Assembly: GCA_963971425.1 (NCBI GenBank)
Contig: OZ020521.1
Coordinates: forward strand, 312,501-376,500
Direction: 5' to 3'
Length of the DNA: 64,000 nucleotides
Source: Bryoerythrophyllum caledonicum
Taxonomy: Eukaryota > Streptophyta > Bryopsida > Pottiales > Pottiaceae
Shown here in pieces: positions 23,886-35,980 of the stretch. A model generated the notes under the pieces. The model was not told the origin of the DNA. It saw nothing but the letters and a program-made list of their open reading frames with translations, and made no database searches. Position 1 is the stretch's first letter. Each line of letters starts with the position of its first letter. A program made the position numbers and the translations under genes.

Positions 23886-24112
23886 GCTTCCGTCGTCTAC
23901 ACATCATGAAATATCCGTCAGAAGATTCTTTAGCAGTCAAGCTACATTGGTTTTCTTGATTCCTACTTCCACCAAGTTCGATAACCTAGTAACCCCCCTA
24001 CTTTCAAATTTGTCCTCATTTCATAATTTACAGTATGATTTGGTGCCATATCGCTCTTCTCCTTCTCTTGTAGGATCATTTGATTTCTTTAAACCTCTAC
24101 TCTTAGCGCAAC

Positions 24113-27100
24113 ATGAGAATGGCAACATTGAGAGTAGAGGGGCATCCTGTCCCAATCCGAATACCATTAGGATCTGATGGATTTGCTAGAGTCACTTCTC
24201 CACTTCTAGCTATTCGTTTTGGCTTCAATCTAGATACTATCCATGTAGAGGAGGAGGTCTTAGATGCTGCTAGGATTTTATGCTACACCATGCTTCAGCT
24301 CAGTTCAATTGTAGATGAGGGCAAGGCCTGGTTTTTGAGGGAGGGATCATACAAAGTGATAGGTGTGAGTGAATTGCAAATGCAAGCTTCCACCGAGATA
24401 CACACACCAGGAAAATCCAACACTTCTACTGTGAAAGTTGAGAAGCAATCACCAACAAAGAGTGGACCGGATATTCATCACGCTTGGGGAGGGCATAGCA
24501 CACCTCCCACAATTCATTTGGATGATAGCGACGACGACTGCCCTTTGGTGGACATCACTGCGTGTACTCCTCCAACCTTCAGCAAAGCGGCGCCCTCCCC
24601 ATCAAGTCCTCTGGTGCGAGCGGGTACACCATCTTCCATGTCCCGTCCGCCCTTGCACCCTTCTACACAAGGGACTTCTTCTTCCATGTCCCGGCCACCG
24701 CTGCATCTATTCTCCCAAGAACAAACAAGCGTTGTTGCATGTTTAAAGAGACTGGCCTCTAGGCCGGGATCTAAGAACGTACTGAAGAAAATTGACTATG
24801 CTGTCGTACCTCACAAAAAAGTTGAGTTCTTGCCCTCTACTTTTAACGGTGATGTCATATTTGAGTTGCCTCCTGCTTCGTTAAATGCTAGTTCTTCCAA
24901 TGCTCGAAACATGGAAGGTATGGACAAACGGTACGACGGTCATTGCTGGTGTCTAACAAAGACATCGAATATTTCAAATGACATGGGTCTTACCTTCCGT
25001 AGATCTTCATGTGGTGGACACTTGCGTTGTGAGAATCTAGAGTGATTATTTGAAGAGGCTCAATGGTGAAGATCCGTACAATGAGAAGGAGTAGGAGGGG
25101 ACCACATCGATGCCTTTTGTGCCCGGAAGACCAATACCAAAGACCTCGTCGTTGGTATGTAAGGTATGTAAGACTTCACCTAGTGTACTTGCTATGTGTC
25201 AGGCCGTCATTAACTACGTGCAAGGACCTCCTGAGATGACCCGTGCTTGTGTGCACATGGGCATTCATGATCATCCTGTAGCTTTTGGAATTTGCCGTGA
25301 GTCAGAGGCAAAGATTAATAGTCTATTGGGCGAGCATGTGGAGCGCAATCCTACAGGAACGAATTCAACAATTGCCATGTCAGCAAGCAAGAAATTTCTA
25401 GCAGAGTATCTTCTTCGACCCCAAGAATCAGAGATGACTGACTATGGAAGACATGAAGGGCGTGATGGAGAAGTATACTAATTTGGCATCTCCAAATGTC
25501 AAAAATACCATTTCATCCTTCAAGCAAGTTGGACGTACAAGCGCAATGGACGGTATCCGCACAATGAGAGGTTGTACGACTTGGCCATTTGTCCAGCGCA
25601 ACATGTTTCCGGGTCAAGGAGGCGACAAGGACAAAATTTTTGTCTTTAAGATGTGCAAGATTGGCCTTGGTTCAGGAGTTGATCTAGTTTTACGCATGCA
25701 GCCTGGTGGAGACCTTCAAGACACATGGATCATGTTTGATCATGTAAAGCGGGTCAAGAATTGGACCACCACGGCTTGCCATGTGTACGATTCTCCGTAC
25801 TGCAGAGTTATGACTATTGCAGTTTGCGACATGCAATCTGAAGACTCAGAAGCCCAATGCATCATGTGGAGGAGCATCAACGAAGTTATGGGGAGGCACG
25901 GGGTCTAGCACGTCAACTTCAAAGGTTTCATGGCGGATAGCGGAGGAGCAAACTGGAATGCTGTACGGACGGTCTATGGTTCAAGTAATCCCCAAGAGGT
26001 TATGGTAGATCGAGAACGCACATGTCTACTTCATTGGACAACATCCATGAACCGCCACACGGACAAGTATATCAAGAGCGAGTTCCAAGACCAGCACCGT
26101 CTTCTGTGCAATCATATAAGGATGCCAAGAATTTGGCAGACTCTGAGATTCGTTACCTTGCCATTAGAGCTTGGTGGCAATCTTGTGGTGCCCAAAATGA
26201 TGAGGCCCTTAGACAACTTGAGCAGTGGCTTGCCTTTTGGCATTACCGCTATCACCAATGGGGAGCATCTATGGAATTGGTATGAGTTCTATCATATTTG
26301 ATGAATATTTCATTTCAATATACGGTCCAAACAACCATATAAGTGACGTTGTGATTTGTGTTACAGAATCTCACAGATGAAGAGATGGCCGAAATGCCAT
26401 CCTGTAATTTGGCGGAGACTGTCCACAATCGTTGGCTTCAACAATCAGGGAATAGAGGAAATGACCTATACGATGCAACGGTGGACGACTTTCTTCGTGC
26501 GTTTATGCAATGCACGAACTATTATCACTTTTTAAAAGGAGGGCGATCAGGGACCGGCCCTTCCAAGCATGAGTTGCGAATGAGGCTTGCCCAAAGGACC
26601 GGTAAATACGAGAAGGTGATTGAAGCCATGGAGAGCATCCCGGAGGCCAAGGAGTGGTGCACACGCACTCCTCACTTTGAAGGAGAAGAGGTGTTTGGCT
26701 CCAGCAAACGAAAGCTTGATGAACCATTTGGTTTAGACCTTGATAGTCATCGCCCTGATAAAATAAATTACTCCCGTCCGAAGGCCTCTACAAGGTCCAA
26801 GAAGGGACGTCAAGACATTTCTTCTGCAGCGACAGCGTTGCCTCCCACCTCTCAATCTTCATCTTTGGGTGATGTGAAGCTTGTGACACCACCGTAGTCT
26901 CCATCTAAAGTACCTACGGGAGTGAAGCATGTTACAAGTGCTCAACAATCTAAGTGTGACATACATAAATGGCATATTGCAAGGCTCCCAAAGACTTCTG
27001 GTAAGTGTTGTCATACTAAACAGGCCAGGACGGGTATGACGTGCACCGAGAAGATTGTGCGTTTGGGGAAAGACACTCCTGCTCCGACATACACCGGGCT

Positions 27101-27809
27101 CCTCCATGTTCGAAGACTCTTGAAGGACCAAGTTACCGAGTTCTTCCATTGCCCGGATGACATTGAAAGGTGCGTAAAGGGAACTAAGCAGAAGTGGGTG
27201 AATCACCGTCCGCTAGTTCCAGATGTATGGCCTGTGATGAAGGGCACCAACCTTACCAAGGCTGAGATTCTCAGGCTAGAAGAGGCAGGATTTCAACTAG
27301 AAGAGCGACGGGAAGTGTCACCGAGGCGGCTTTTTGGAGATGCTGTCAATCCTACTACGCACGCAGCATCCGTGCCTACACCTGCAGATGCTGACTCTTA
27401 TCCAACATTGCGTAAAGGCCGCCGTATCCGTCGTCAGGCAAAGGTTTCCGTGAAGCAAAAAAATCGATGGGCATCTGCGGACAACCTCAATGTCCGCATC
27501 AACTCCATCTCAATGCTTCTCTACTCCGCCCTCGGATGCATCATTGTACTACAGTAAAAAAAGGGGCAGAAGACGAGTGAATATCGCCTTACTATTGGCC
27601 CTCTCCCAAATTGCACTTGCGGCGACTTCAAAGACATGGTGGTTCAATCCAAGAAGAGAGGTGCTTGGTACCATTGCAAGCATATCTACTATATTTTTCG
27701 AGTGGTATGCAAGCTCAATTGCGAGGACGATGCTTTTGTCCATGTTGCTACCTTAAGCTTCAAGGAGATCAAGAAAGTGCTACAGAGTGGTGTCTTGAAG
27801 CTTCTATGA
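24113..27809 (+). pseudogene. Mutator-like (MULE) transposase with SWIM zinc finger
   Basis: The chosen start opens MRMATLRVEG, followed by a Ser/Pro-rich linker and a Cys-rich segment (HCWCLTKTSN, SCGGHLRCENLE, then CKVCKTSPSVLAMC). The catalytic core has FDHVKRVKNW, MADSGGANWNAV and RTCLLHW, matching the D...D...CxxH layout of MULE transposases. An 87-bp intron (26280-26366, GT-AG, phase 0) precedes MPSCNLAETVHNRWLQQSG. The C-terminus has a SWIM finger, CTCGDF then WYHCKHIYYIF. The frame is broken by stops at 25092-25094 (TAG), 25906-25908 (TAG), 26895-26897 (TAG) and 27555-27557 (TAA). There are also frameshifts near 25043, 25442 and 26115. The 10-bp duplication around element B agrees with the superfamily. 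Confidence 0.82.
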
Positions 27810-28326
27810 TGTGTGGCTTCGAATGTAGGGACATTGCTATATCTCGCTATATTTATAGCCCAGCTTGTATGGATAGTTGCTAAATGTTGTTAGTATATGG
27901 ATAATGTACCTTTTGTTTGTTATAAAATAGAAAGATATTTTTATTCTTATACTGTAGTTCATTTCGTTGTCATATCTGCATTTACTTCACTTGTGTCTCC
28001 ATCACTGTTACAATACTTCACCAACTTAATTATCTACCATCGATTTATATAGTGTATACACAAAATAAGAGTATCGTATGTGTAAAAATCTTCTCTAGGT
28101 CCTAAACTCGTAGTGCCTACAATCTCTCCAATACACCTTCAACTTTGCAAAATAGGAAGATCCAACACTACTTGAATTTGAATGCTATTGGACCTGAAAT
28201 ATTGTAGTCTATTCTAATTGCACGGTTATAGGTACTAAAAATTTACTTAAAATATCCTTAACCAAAATTTTTAGTACATGCATAACATTATTTTTAGAAA
28301 ACAAAACCTATTTTTGGTAAATCAGA
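27810..28326. other. Right arm of element B, non-coding
   Basis: AT-rich sequence between the transposase stop and the right heptamer array. No gene seen. Confidence 0.5.
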
Positions 28327-28375
28327 GCTCACCGCTCATGAAATCTCCGCTCATGGCTCATGGCTCACACCCTAG
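28327..28375. repeat. TGAGCNN heptamer array, right end of B (inverted)
   Basis: On the - strand: TGAGCCA twice, TGAGCGG, a short spacer, TGAGCGG and TGAGCTC, then ACCAAAAA. The left end has CACCAAAAA at the matching place. Confidence 0.8.
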
Positions 28376-28383
28376 CGTCGTTG

Positions 28384-28393
28384 GTTCTAACCA
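28384..28393. repeat. Target-site duplication, right copy (element B)
   Basis: Second exact copy of GTTCTAACCA, followed directly by the LINE reverse-transcriptase coding sequence on the - strand. Confidence 0.93.
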
Positions 28394-31132
28394 TCTAAGT
28401 AGTGGTTCTAAGAATATAATGACAGGTATGGACTAAGGGTGTCCCCTTGTATAGTTCTTCTTTGAATGGGTATAGGTTTTGTTTTCCCGAAGTGTTCGCC
28501 GATGTAGCAAGTGGACGATTGAGAGTAAATGTTTCCAACAAGTGTGGTTGCATCTTTTGGGTAACCAAGGTCCATCATTATTGCTAGTAGTCGGGCATGG
28601 TCTATTGAGCCAAATGCGTTTTTAAAGTCTACGTATAGAATGTATATATCTTGGTTTGTAAATCTTGCATCTTCTAGTGCGGCTATTATAGTTTGTATTT
28701 GACTAAGCGGTGCTTCTTTCTGCTCTAAATCCTTCTTGGCTATCATGTAGGATTTTGAATTTTTCACCATATGAGGATAGTATGGAGGTGAATGTACTAG
28801 TGAAGAGTTTATATATTGTGTTAGCTAGTGCGATAGGTCTGTGGTTGGGTAATATAGATGGATCACCTTTTTTGTATAGTAGAATTGTTGTACTTGATTT
28901 CCATGACGTTGGTATTTGTTTTTGTTTATAACAGTGAGAGAAAAATAGGAATAATAATTTATGGAATCTTGGGGGCATGTTTTTAAGTATTGAGTTTGGT
29001 ATGTGGTCTGGGCCTGGGGCTTTGTTGTTACCAAGATTCCTCAGACATGTGTCATAGGTGGCTATGTTAAAGTATTTGTGTAGTGGGATTTCTGGTTCGC
29101 CTCGTTTGTCAAGGGTAAATCCATCAAGGTCATGCCATGGGTATTGGCGTACTGCACAGGTGCATTCAATTGAGTGTTGTGGTTGGTAATTACATGTTGG
29201 TATTGTCGGTCTATTGCTTTTTGTTTGTTGGTTGAATATTTCATTCGCGATGTCTTCTGGGCTAGTTAGGATATTGTTGTGTTGATCCATGATACAATCC
29301 ATTGGTGGGGATTCAAGGTTTTTAAAGACTTTCTTGCTAATTTTTTTTGGGCTAATTTCATATAGTTGTCTGTATTTTGAGATGGCTTTTTTGATGTTAT
29401 CTTTGGCGTATTTTGAGGTTATTTTTCTGGCTTGTATATTGGCACTTTTTGCAATTAGTGCAATATCTTTTATCCATGTATCGTGAGGCAGGTCTGGGGG
29501 TGGCGGGGTAGGGATTTGGATGTTTTGTAGAGTTAGTAGTTCAGTGTATATGGGGTGGTTACGCCATTGAGGGTTGTTTTTTACTATTCTAATGGTTTTC
29601 CTTATAACATGGTATGTAGTTAGGTGTTGTTTCCAAGTTTTAGAGAGTTTACGAGGGAGATATCCACCTTGTTGAGAGGTTCTGTTTGTCATTTTAGGTA
29701 TCGGGTGGGCTTTACAAGTTTGTTTGAATATATCAGAGATTTTATTGATGAGTTTGTCTAGGGTGTGGCATGCTTCTAGCCATTGTGTTTGTGATAGTTG
29801 ACTGTTGTTTTCAAGAATGTCTGTGAGAGAATCTATTTGTATGGAGTTTTCTTCAAAGAATTTTGTGTTGAAATTTTCTATATTTTCTTTTGGTATAGGG
29901 CTGAGTATGCGTATTGTGTCATTATTTGGTATTGTGGGAGTTCTATTAATTAATATGTTGTCTGGGATGTGCAATTGTATGGGTGAGTGATCAGAGTTTA
30001 GAATAACATCTTTGTTTGTGGTAGAGGTGTATTGCGTATTGTTATTTGTATTTATGTAGAATCCATCTATTAGGCTCCAATCGCTATAATTATAACCACC
30101 TTGTCTGGAGAATTGTGTGTCGGTTTGGATGTAACTGAGGTTTAGGTTTTCTGTGAAGCGGCGCCATTGGTAATCATTATTTTGAGGGGGGGTGTTATGA
30201 TTTCCATTGTGGCAACCGATTAGTGCTATGTCTCTATTGAAGTCGCCACATAGTAGGTATGTGTGATTGGGGTTATTATTAATTTGAAATGTAATAGTGT
30301 TTTGTATGTCTATGATATATCTAGTATCTTCGGGGTGGGATGGCATGTACATGTGGAAGATTAACCATGGTTGTAGTGGGTGGTTAGTGATTTTGATTAT
30401 TTGAAGGTACGGTGATATATGCATTGGGGTGAGAATTTTGTTGATGTTGCCCGGGAAGGCATAGTTTTTGTGTATTAATGTAAGGAGGCCACCACGGCCC
30501 GGTGTGTATGGTCTCCGTTGTTGGATGCATCTTGTAAGTGCATGTGTATTGTTAAATATTAGTTTATAGTTTTGGAATATATTTTGTATATATTTTGTAG
30601 ATTTTGTGGCGGATAGTTTTGTTTCTTGTATGACTATGAAGGATGGTGGCGTGGCTGTGTGCGTGACCAAAGTTTGTAAGCTAGGTAGGGCAGTGTTTAG
30701 AGAGGAGGCATTCCATGTGATTATGTATGTGTTTTCATGATTTAGACTGATATTTTGATTTTGTGGGGGGATGTAGGACGGTGGTGGTGGTGGACAGGTG
30801 TATTCTGGTATAGGATCTAGGCATTTTTGTAGTTCGTTGATGAGATTGTTAGGGAGGTAAGGGAATTTTAGTTTTATTGTTTCATTTGAGGGAGGTATGA
30901 TTTGATTGTGTAGAAAGTCATATATGTTTTTATGTATTGTGTTATCATTGTTTATAATATTTTGGTTGTCTTCAAGAAACTTTATGTATGGGTGCATAGT
31001 GTAGATGTATCTTTCTGGTGGGTTTTGTAGGTTTAGTAGAGTTTGTAGAAGTGTATTGGTCCATGTGGTTGTGTTTGAGTCTTGTGGATTTATGAGATGA
31101 TTGCATTCATCTAGTATGTATAGATGGGTGGT
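28394..31132 (-). pseudogene. LINE copy 1, N-terminal half of ORF2 (endonuclease and RT fingers/palm)
   Basis: The - strand frame has an apurinic-type endonuclease: ITWNASSLN, FIVIQETKLS, GRGGLLTLI, LLCGDFNRD, SLIDGFY and NSDHSPIQL, in the order of the exonuclease-endonuclease-phosphatase family. Reverse transcriptase follows with NNKAPGPDHIPN, RPIALANTIYKLF, SQEGFRAERSTA, YVDFKNAFGSIDH (motif A) and IQGDTLSPYL (motif B). Frameshifts lie near 28718 and 28425. The sequence ends at the element B insertion and continues in frame at 12984. Its 5' end meets the 3' tail of LINE copy 2 at about 31133, so the true ORF start is missing. Confidence 0.9.
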
Positions 31133-31415
31133 GAAGAAGAAGAAGAACGCCGGCCTCCGAAGGAGGCCGGCGTGAATAAAGTGTCTGTTCGTTCCACTAC
31201 TAAGACCATGCCCACTGGACAAGGAATTAGTAAACTGGAACTACTTCCCTCTCTCGAGGCTAGACACTATGTAACAAGTAGCCAAAGAACCACGAACCGA
31301 CCGACCAACCAACAAACATTACTCAAGCAATTAGCCAATGGACCAACCCCAAGCCAAGCAAGTAGTCATAAATCTTAAAACCGACTAGTCATTGTAAATC
31401 AGGACGGGGGGGAGT
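31133..31415 (-). other. LINE copy 2, 3' UTR with hairpin
   Basis: Matches 8671-8981 closely. The hairpin at 31148-31172 is perfect (CGCCGGCCTCC, loop GAA, GGAGGCCGGCG overlap) and is followed on - by TTC repeats that abut LINE copy 1. Confidence 0.75.
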
Positions 31416-33795
31416 TTAAGAGGGGTCCTGCGTATCGGGAAGGGCTTGGTTGTTTTTGATTTTACGTTTATGTAGAAGAATGGACATGGCGTATTGAATA
31501 GCTATAATGTTAATGTTTTTGAAGGAGGTTTTAATTGTTTCAGTGGGTATCTTGAAGGTATCTTCTAGAGTTTTCATAGATGGGATAAAGGTGGTGGCAC
31601 GAGCACCGGATGTGATAACAATAAGGGGGTCGACATTCCAATTGAGGGCGATGATGTTGTCAATAAGGGGTTGGTATTTATCTATTTTATTTTGGATTGT
31701 TTCCGGGGAAAATCTATCGTTGCAGTACGTGAATTCAATGAATTGAATGGTGTAGTCTTGGTTGATATTAACGGGTGGTGGGTAGTTATATGGTAAACCT
31801 TTAACACAAAGGATGTCCGATTTGAGCCTAGCGTTGCAATGACATCTTTGGGTCATGCATGAGCATGGGAGTAGCCAAGGGGGGACCGTATTTTCTTGTG
31901 GGTTGTTATTGAAAGTGCCGGCGTTCATTAGTATAAAACATCTCGATTTATTGTGAGAGGTGATTAGTTTTTGGATTTTCCATACCGCTTTGTTGTGTCT
32001 TTTAACAATTAAGGAGTGTATGTGGTGGTTTTGGCATTTGAGTAGAACATGAAGCCATGTGTCGGGGTCCGTTGAGGGGCATATGGGGCATGTTATGGAT
32101 GGAAATCTTTCCATTCCAAAGAAGAGTTGTTTACGTGCGTGTCCCATGTATTGACCGGTACGGAATTTGATAAGGCATGTGATTTGTGAATCAGTGATAA
32201 TGGGATTTTTCCAAAAATTTGTAGAGAGTTCATTGTCTATGTCATTGTTGTTGGTCCATTTTTCTATGTTAGGGAGGTTATCTGTGATTGTGTCCAGATT
32301 ATTGTATAGGTCTTGTTTTTTGACGTAATTACTCAAGAATCTAACCGGGCCTTTGTCAGAAGTGTCTTCTTTGGAGGGCCAATCTTCTTTTTGGAAATAG
32401 TATGGAGTGGCATGGGCGTGTTCATGTGGGTCTTTGGCATTTTTATGTGATTTTTCTCTTCCTTCTTTTGCTAGTTTATCCGCTTGTTCATTTCCATCAA
32501 TATTAGCATGGGCTCGGACTTTGTGGAGAGTTGTGGTTTGTTCTCGTTTTAGTATCATTTGGACCATTGATTCGAGTATGATTTGACTGGGGTGACTATT
32601 ATGGAGGGTAGGGTGTGTTATTTGGGTGTTTATTAAATATAGTGCGTTAATGCAGTCTGTAAATATGTGCACCGGTTCATTGTTGTATTTTGTTGATACT
32701 ATTTCTAGTGTTTTATGGATGGCCATTAGTTCTGCTCTAAGGATATTTTGTAGTCCATGTAGTCTTTTGGCTAGTTTGATTTCTTTTTTAGTGTTGTATA
32801 TTCCATAACCGGCTTTTTCTCTCCGCCAGTTACCTTGGCTAATTTGTTCTGGTGGTTTGAATGAACCATCTGTATAGTAACTATATGCGGGGTTAAATTT
32901 AGGTGTGGTGTTAGTTTGATACTCCGGGAGGGGTGGGGGTGTTAGGATGTAGTTTAGTGTATTGTTATTGTAGTGTAGTTTTGACCATTTTATGTTTCTG
33001 TTGACGGGTGTTTGCATTGGCGTTGGTGGGGCTACTTTTGTGAGTATCTCGTGTATGTTTAGAGTCTTTGCTATGGAGGAGAGTTCTTCTAGTTGTTCTT
33101 GTGTGCCTAGAGGTTGATTTTGGAGGTGGATGCATATTATTTGTAGAGTGGATGATTCAATTTTGGGCTTTTTTAAGTCTAATGGGATAGTAGGTTCTTC
33201 ATATGGTATTGAGTCTGCTTCGAATATGACAATGGGATGTGAGTCTGGGAATGGGTTATCTTGTTGTTTAAAGTTTTGGTACCAGTTTTTATTCGGAGTG
33301 ATGATGAGTGTGGAGGTGTGGGTTGGGTTTTGTTTGGCAGCAAGTCGTGCCTAGTGGATTGCTTGTTTTATTTCGTCCTCATTGTGAGGATGTGCAATGC
33401 CATTACCGATCCACCTGTGATCGAATGCTTTCCCTAGGGAACCGAATATTTTATCTTTTTCAAATGGGGAATAGAATTTTTTAAATTTAATTGGGCATGT
33501 GACAGGGGATGAGAAATATGATTGCTCTATGTTGAAGGATGATATTAGTGAGTCTAGGATAGGGGTAGGTATTGTGTATTGTGCATTTTTGAGGGGATTA
33601 TTTTTTGGAATGCGGTATTTGTATCTTTGGTATAACCATATTATTTCGGTTTCGAATGACTGGGTTTCTGGTTCAATGTATGTGGGCGTTTGTAGTTTTA
33701 TGTTGTATTGGGTCTATAGCCATTGGAGTCTCGTAATGGTGATGGTTTGTAGGTGCCGGCCATTTTCTTCATATAGGTGTGGGGTGAAAGTCAGC
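31416..33795 (-). pseudogene. LINE copy 2, 5'-truncated, intact RNase H region
   Basis: From 33017 to 31416 the frame is open for 533 codons. It carries YYTDGSF, LRAELMAIHKTLE, FTDCINALYL and GNEQADKLAKEG (RNase H), then the MGHARKQLFFGME and CPICPSTDPDTWLHVLLKC segment. It ends KIKNNQALPDTQDPS. Upstream of 33017 the homology to copy 1 continues to about 33795 but with stops and frameshifts, then ceases. This copy keeps the G that copy 1 lost in LRAELMAI. It was inserted at, or is adjacent to, the 5' end of LINE copy 1. Confidence 0.85.
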
Positions 33796-35465
33796 TAGGG
33801 TTACTCACTTTGGGCAAAAAAATATACCTCCAAGAATATTTTCCCACAGCCCTTTGTAAACCAGCTCGATTAATTAGCACCGTCCATTTCGTGTACCTTG
33901 GCTAATCGTGGCCGTTGAGTTGATCTTAGATGTGACTAAATGGTCAACAACGGCGCATTGAAGTGAACGTATGGTGTATCGACGCATGGCGTGGCAATTA
34001 ATCGATTTGCGCACATTTCGAGGGAGAACTGGCTGGGCCGTTCCTGCTCAGGAGCTCTCATTCTTCGCTGTGCAGCTGTGGGTGTTTGCTCGGTGAAGAG
34101 GGTTTAGAATGTTGCAAGTTTGTCGATCTAAGCTGGACTTCGCGTGTGCGCATTAGGGTTCTGCGGCGTTGGAGGCGTTGGCGAGGCGTTGTACGATCGA
34201 GGAAGAGATTGTAAAGCCCCGACACCTAGCGACTCAGGAATCCTGCAGATTTGGATATGACGAGAGGGTGTGCGTCATGGCTGTGGGCTTCACCTGCGCA
34301 GCTTAGGAGCCAGTCCTAGATGCGCGTTTCAGCCATCACTGTAAGCATCCCTCGCATCTCGTTCTAAATTTCAGCTGTCATGGTGAGTTTCACGTCATTT
34401 TGCTGTAGACAGATGTCAGGAGGTATCGCGGTCTTCATCTTGGTAGGCGGGCTTGCAGTAGGGTTCTAGAAGAGGTTTGATCTGGGTCTATTCCTGAATA
34501 ATTTCCGATTCGGCGCAATATTCTAGAGCAACGGTGGAGCTGACGGTGGAGCAACGGTGGAGCTGACGCTTGTGTGCCTGATTGGAAGGTTTTGTTGTTT
34601 TTGTACTCCAACCGCGTTGGGTAAGTCGTTCTCTTGCTCTAGATTTCTACTCTAGAGTTTAGGGTTTAGGGTGGATGTAGTAGATACTCCTTCGTGTTTC
34701 CTCGTTTACAATCCGCTTGGAAAGCACGGTGAGGGTTAGGGAGACTGTGAGAGGAGAGAGGAAGAGAAGAAGAGGGTTTATTGGAGCGCCATTTTGTCGT
34801 GGATGTCATCTTCACACTATCTATAGGGTGCTATGTACAGGGTTGAGAGCGGCTACAACAACGTGGAAACATGGTCTCCGCAGGGCGGTCAGGTCGGACA
34901 TGTCGAGAGGGTTTAGGGTGGCCTCCAACACTGCCATCGGAAGCTCTACTGTACTCTAGGTGCGCGCTCGGAGGTGCGGGGAGTCTGAGGTTTGTGCTCT
35001 CTTTGTTAACAGGAATTGGTTGTCGAATGATAAAGTTCATCTTCAGTTTTAGGATAACTTCGTGTTGGTGTTGATGTTTCATGTCGCCTATAACACATCG
35101 TAGGGTTTAATTCTGGTCCTTGCCGTCACAAGTTTCTAAGTAGATGGAGATGCTGCATGATCAACCCCGAGTGCTGGTGAGTTCGGCCTAGCATACTTAG
35201 AAGGTGGTGAAGACGAGCTCCACGTGAAGATTCACAAAGTGTTCAGGTATGTCATGACTTTATTGCAATTAGGTACGTGTATGGGCAAAACTAGTTTCTG
35301 TTCCCATTACAACTTAGTATATAGCCATAGAAATATGCATCTAGAACTCAAAGGGTATATAGGCAAGGATGAGTTCATACGTCGGCATGGAAGTGGATGA
35401 GCATGTGGTGTTCAGGGTTTAGGGTGGATGAAGCTGTGATGTTGAGGGTTAACTTGTGACGTGGT
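33796..35465. other. Unique sequence upstream of the SET gene
   Basis: No convincing ORF. TTTAGGG-like doublets occur (34655-34675, 34905, 35412), resembling plant telo-box elements. This may be the 5' leader or promoter of the SET-domain gene; no exon could be fixed. Confidence 0.35.
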
Positions 35466-35810
35466 TGTATAGCCGGGTAGGTACTTTACCTAAGTAGGTT
35501 GTATACCCTGTTAGGTTGTATATCCGGGTAGGTTACATGTCTGGGTTGTTTATCCGGGTTCAGTTGTATACCTGGGATTTTGATGTTACATACGTGGGAT
35601 TGTGATGTTACATATGTGGGGTTGTATACACGGGTACCTTGTATACTTGGGTATGGATGTATACCCGGGTTCGATGTATACTTGCTTATAAATTGTATAC
35701 CCGGATGTATGATGTATACTTGGATATGGGTGTATACCTAGGTTGGATGTTTACCTACTTATAAATTGTATACCCGGGTGTATGATGTATACCCGGGTCT
35801 TTTCTTAGTT
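35466..35810. repeat. Degenerate TTGTATACCCGGGT repeats
   Basis: More than ten variants of GTATACCYGGGT spaced 15-40 bp apart. Related GTATAC-rich repeats recur in the intron at 42150-43020. Confidence 0.7.
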
Positions 35811-35980
35811 GAGGGTGTGTATTCTTCCCTGATGGTGTGTATGCTTTGCTGACGGTGTGTATTCTTTGCTGATGGTGTGTATGCTTCGCTAAGGATGTGT
35901 CATCTTTGCTGAGGGTGTGTATTCTTCGCTGATGGTGTGTATGCTTCGCTGAGGGTATGTCTTCTTTGCTGAGGATGTGG
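35811..35980. repeat. 20-bp tandem repeat (TGTGTATTCTTCGCTGATGG)
   Basis: Eight imperfect copies of a 20-bp unit, alternating ATTCTT and ATGCTT versions. Confidence 0.8.

Larger units (their letters stand above)
12995..28383. mobile_element. Element B: 15.4-kb Mutator-like transposon with ParB-like/DNA methyltransferase cargo
   Basis: The ends are CAGGATTGCTAGGG (left) and, reverse-complemented, CAACGACGCTAGGG (right). They are followed on both sides by GTGAGCYATGAGCCATGAGC and more TGAGCNN heptamers. A 10-bp perfect target duplication flanks it, and the interrupted LINE frame is restored on removal, so the boundaries are firm. It contains a Mutator-like transposase gene on + (24113-27809), a small gene on - (22632-23222) and a ten-exon ParB-like/methyltransferase gene on - (13877-18044). 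A 5-kb central region is packed with tandem repeats and CTCGGCACCGAG palindromes. Both main genes carry several stops, so this copy is probably no longer autonomous. Confidence 0.9.

Noticed and set aside
34655..34675. Interstitial telomere from TTTAGGG units
   Set aside because: Only two units in a row; more like telo-box motifs found in plant promoters.
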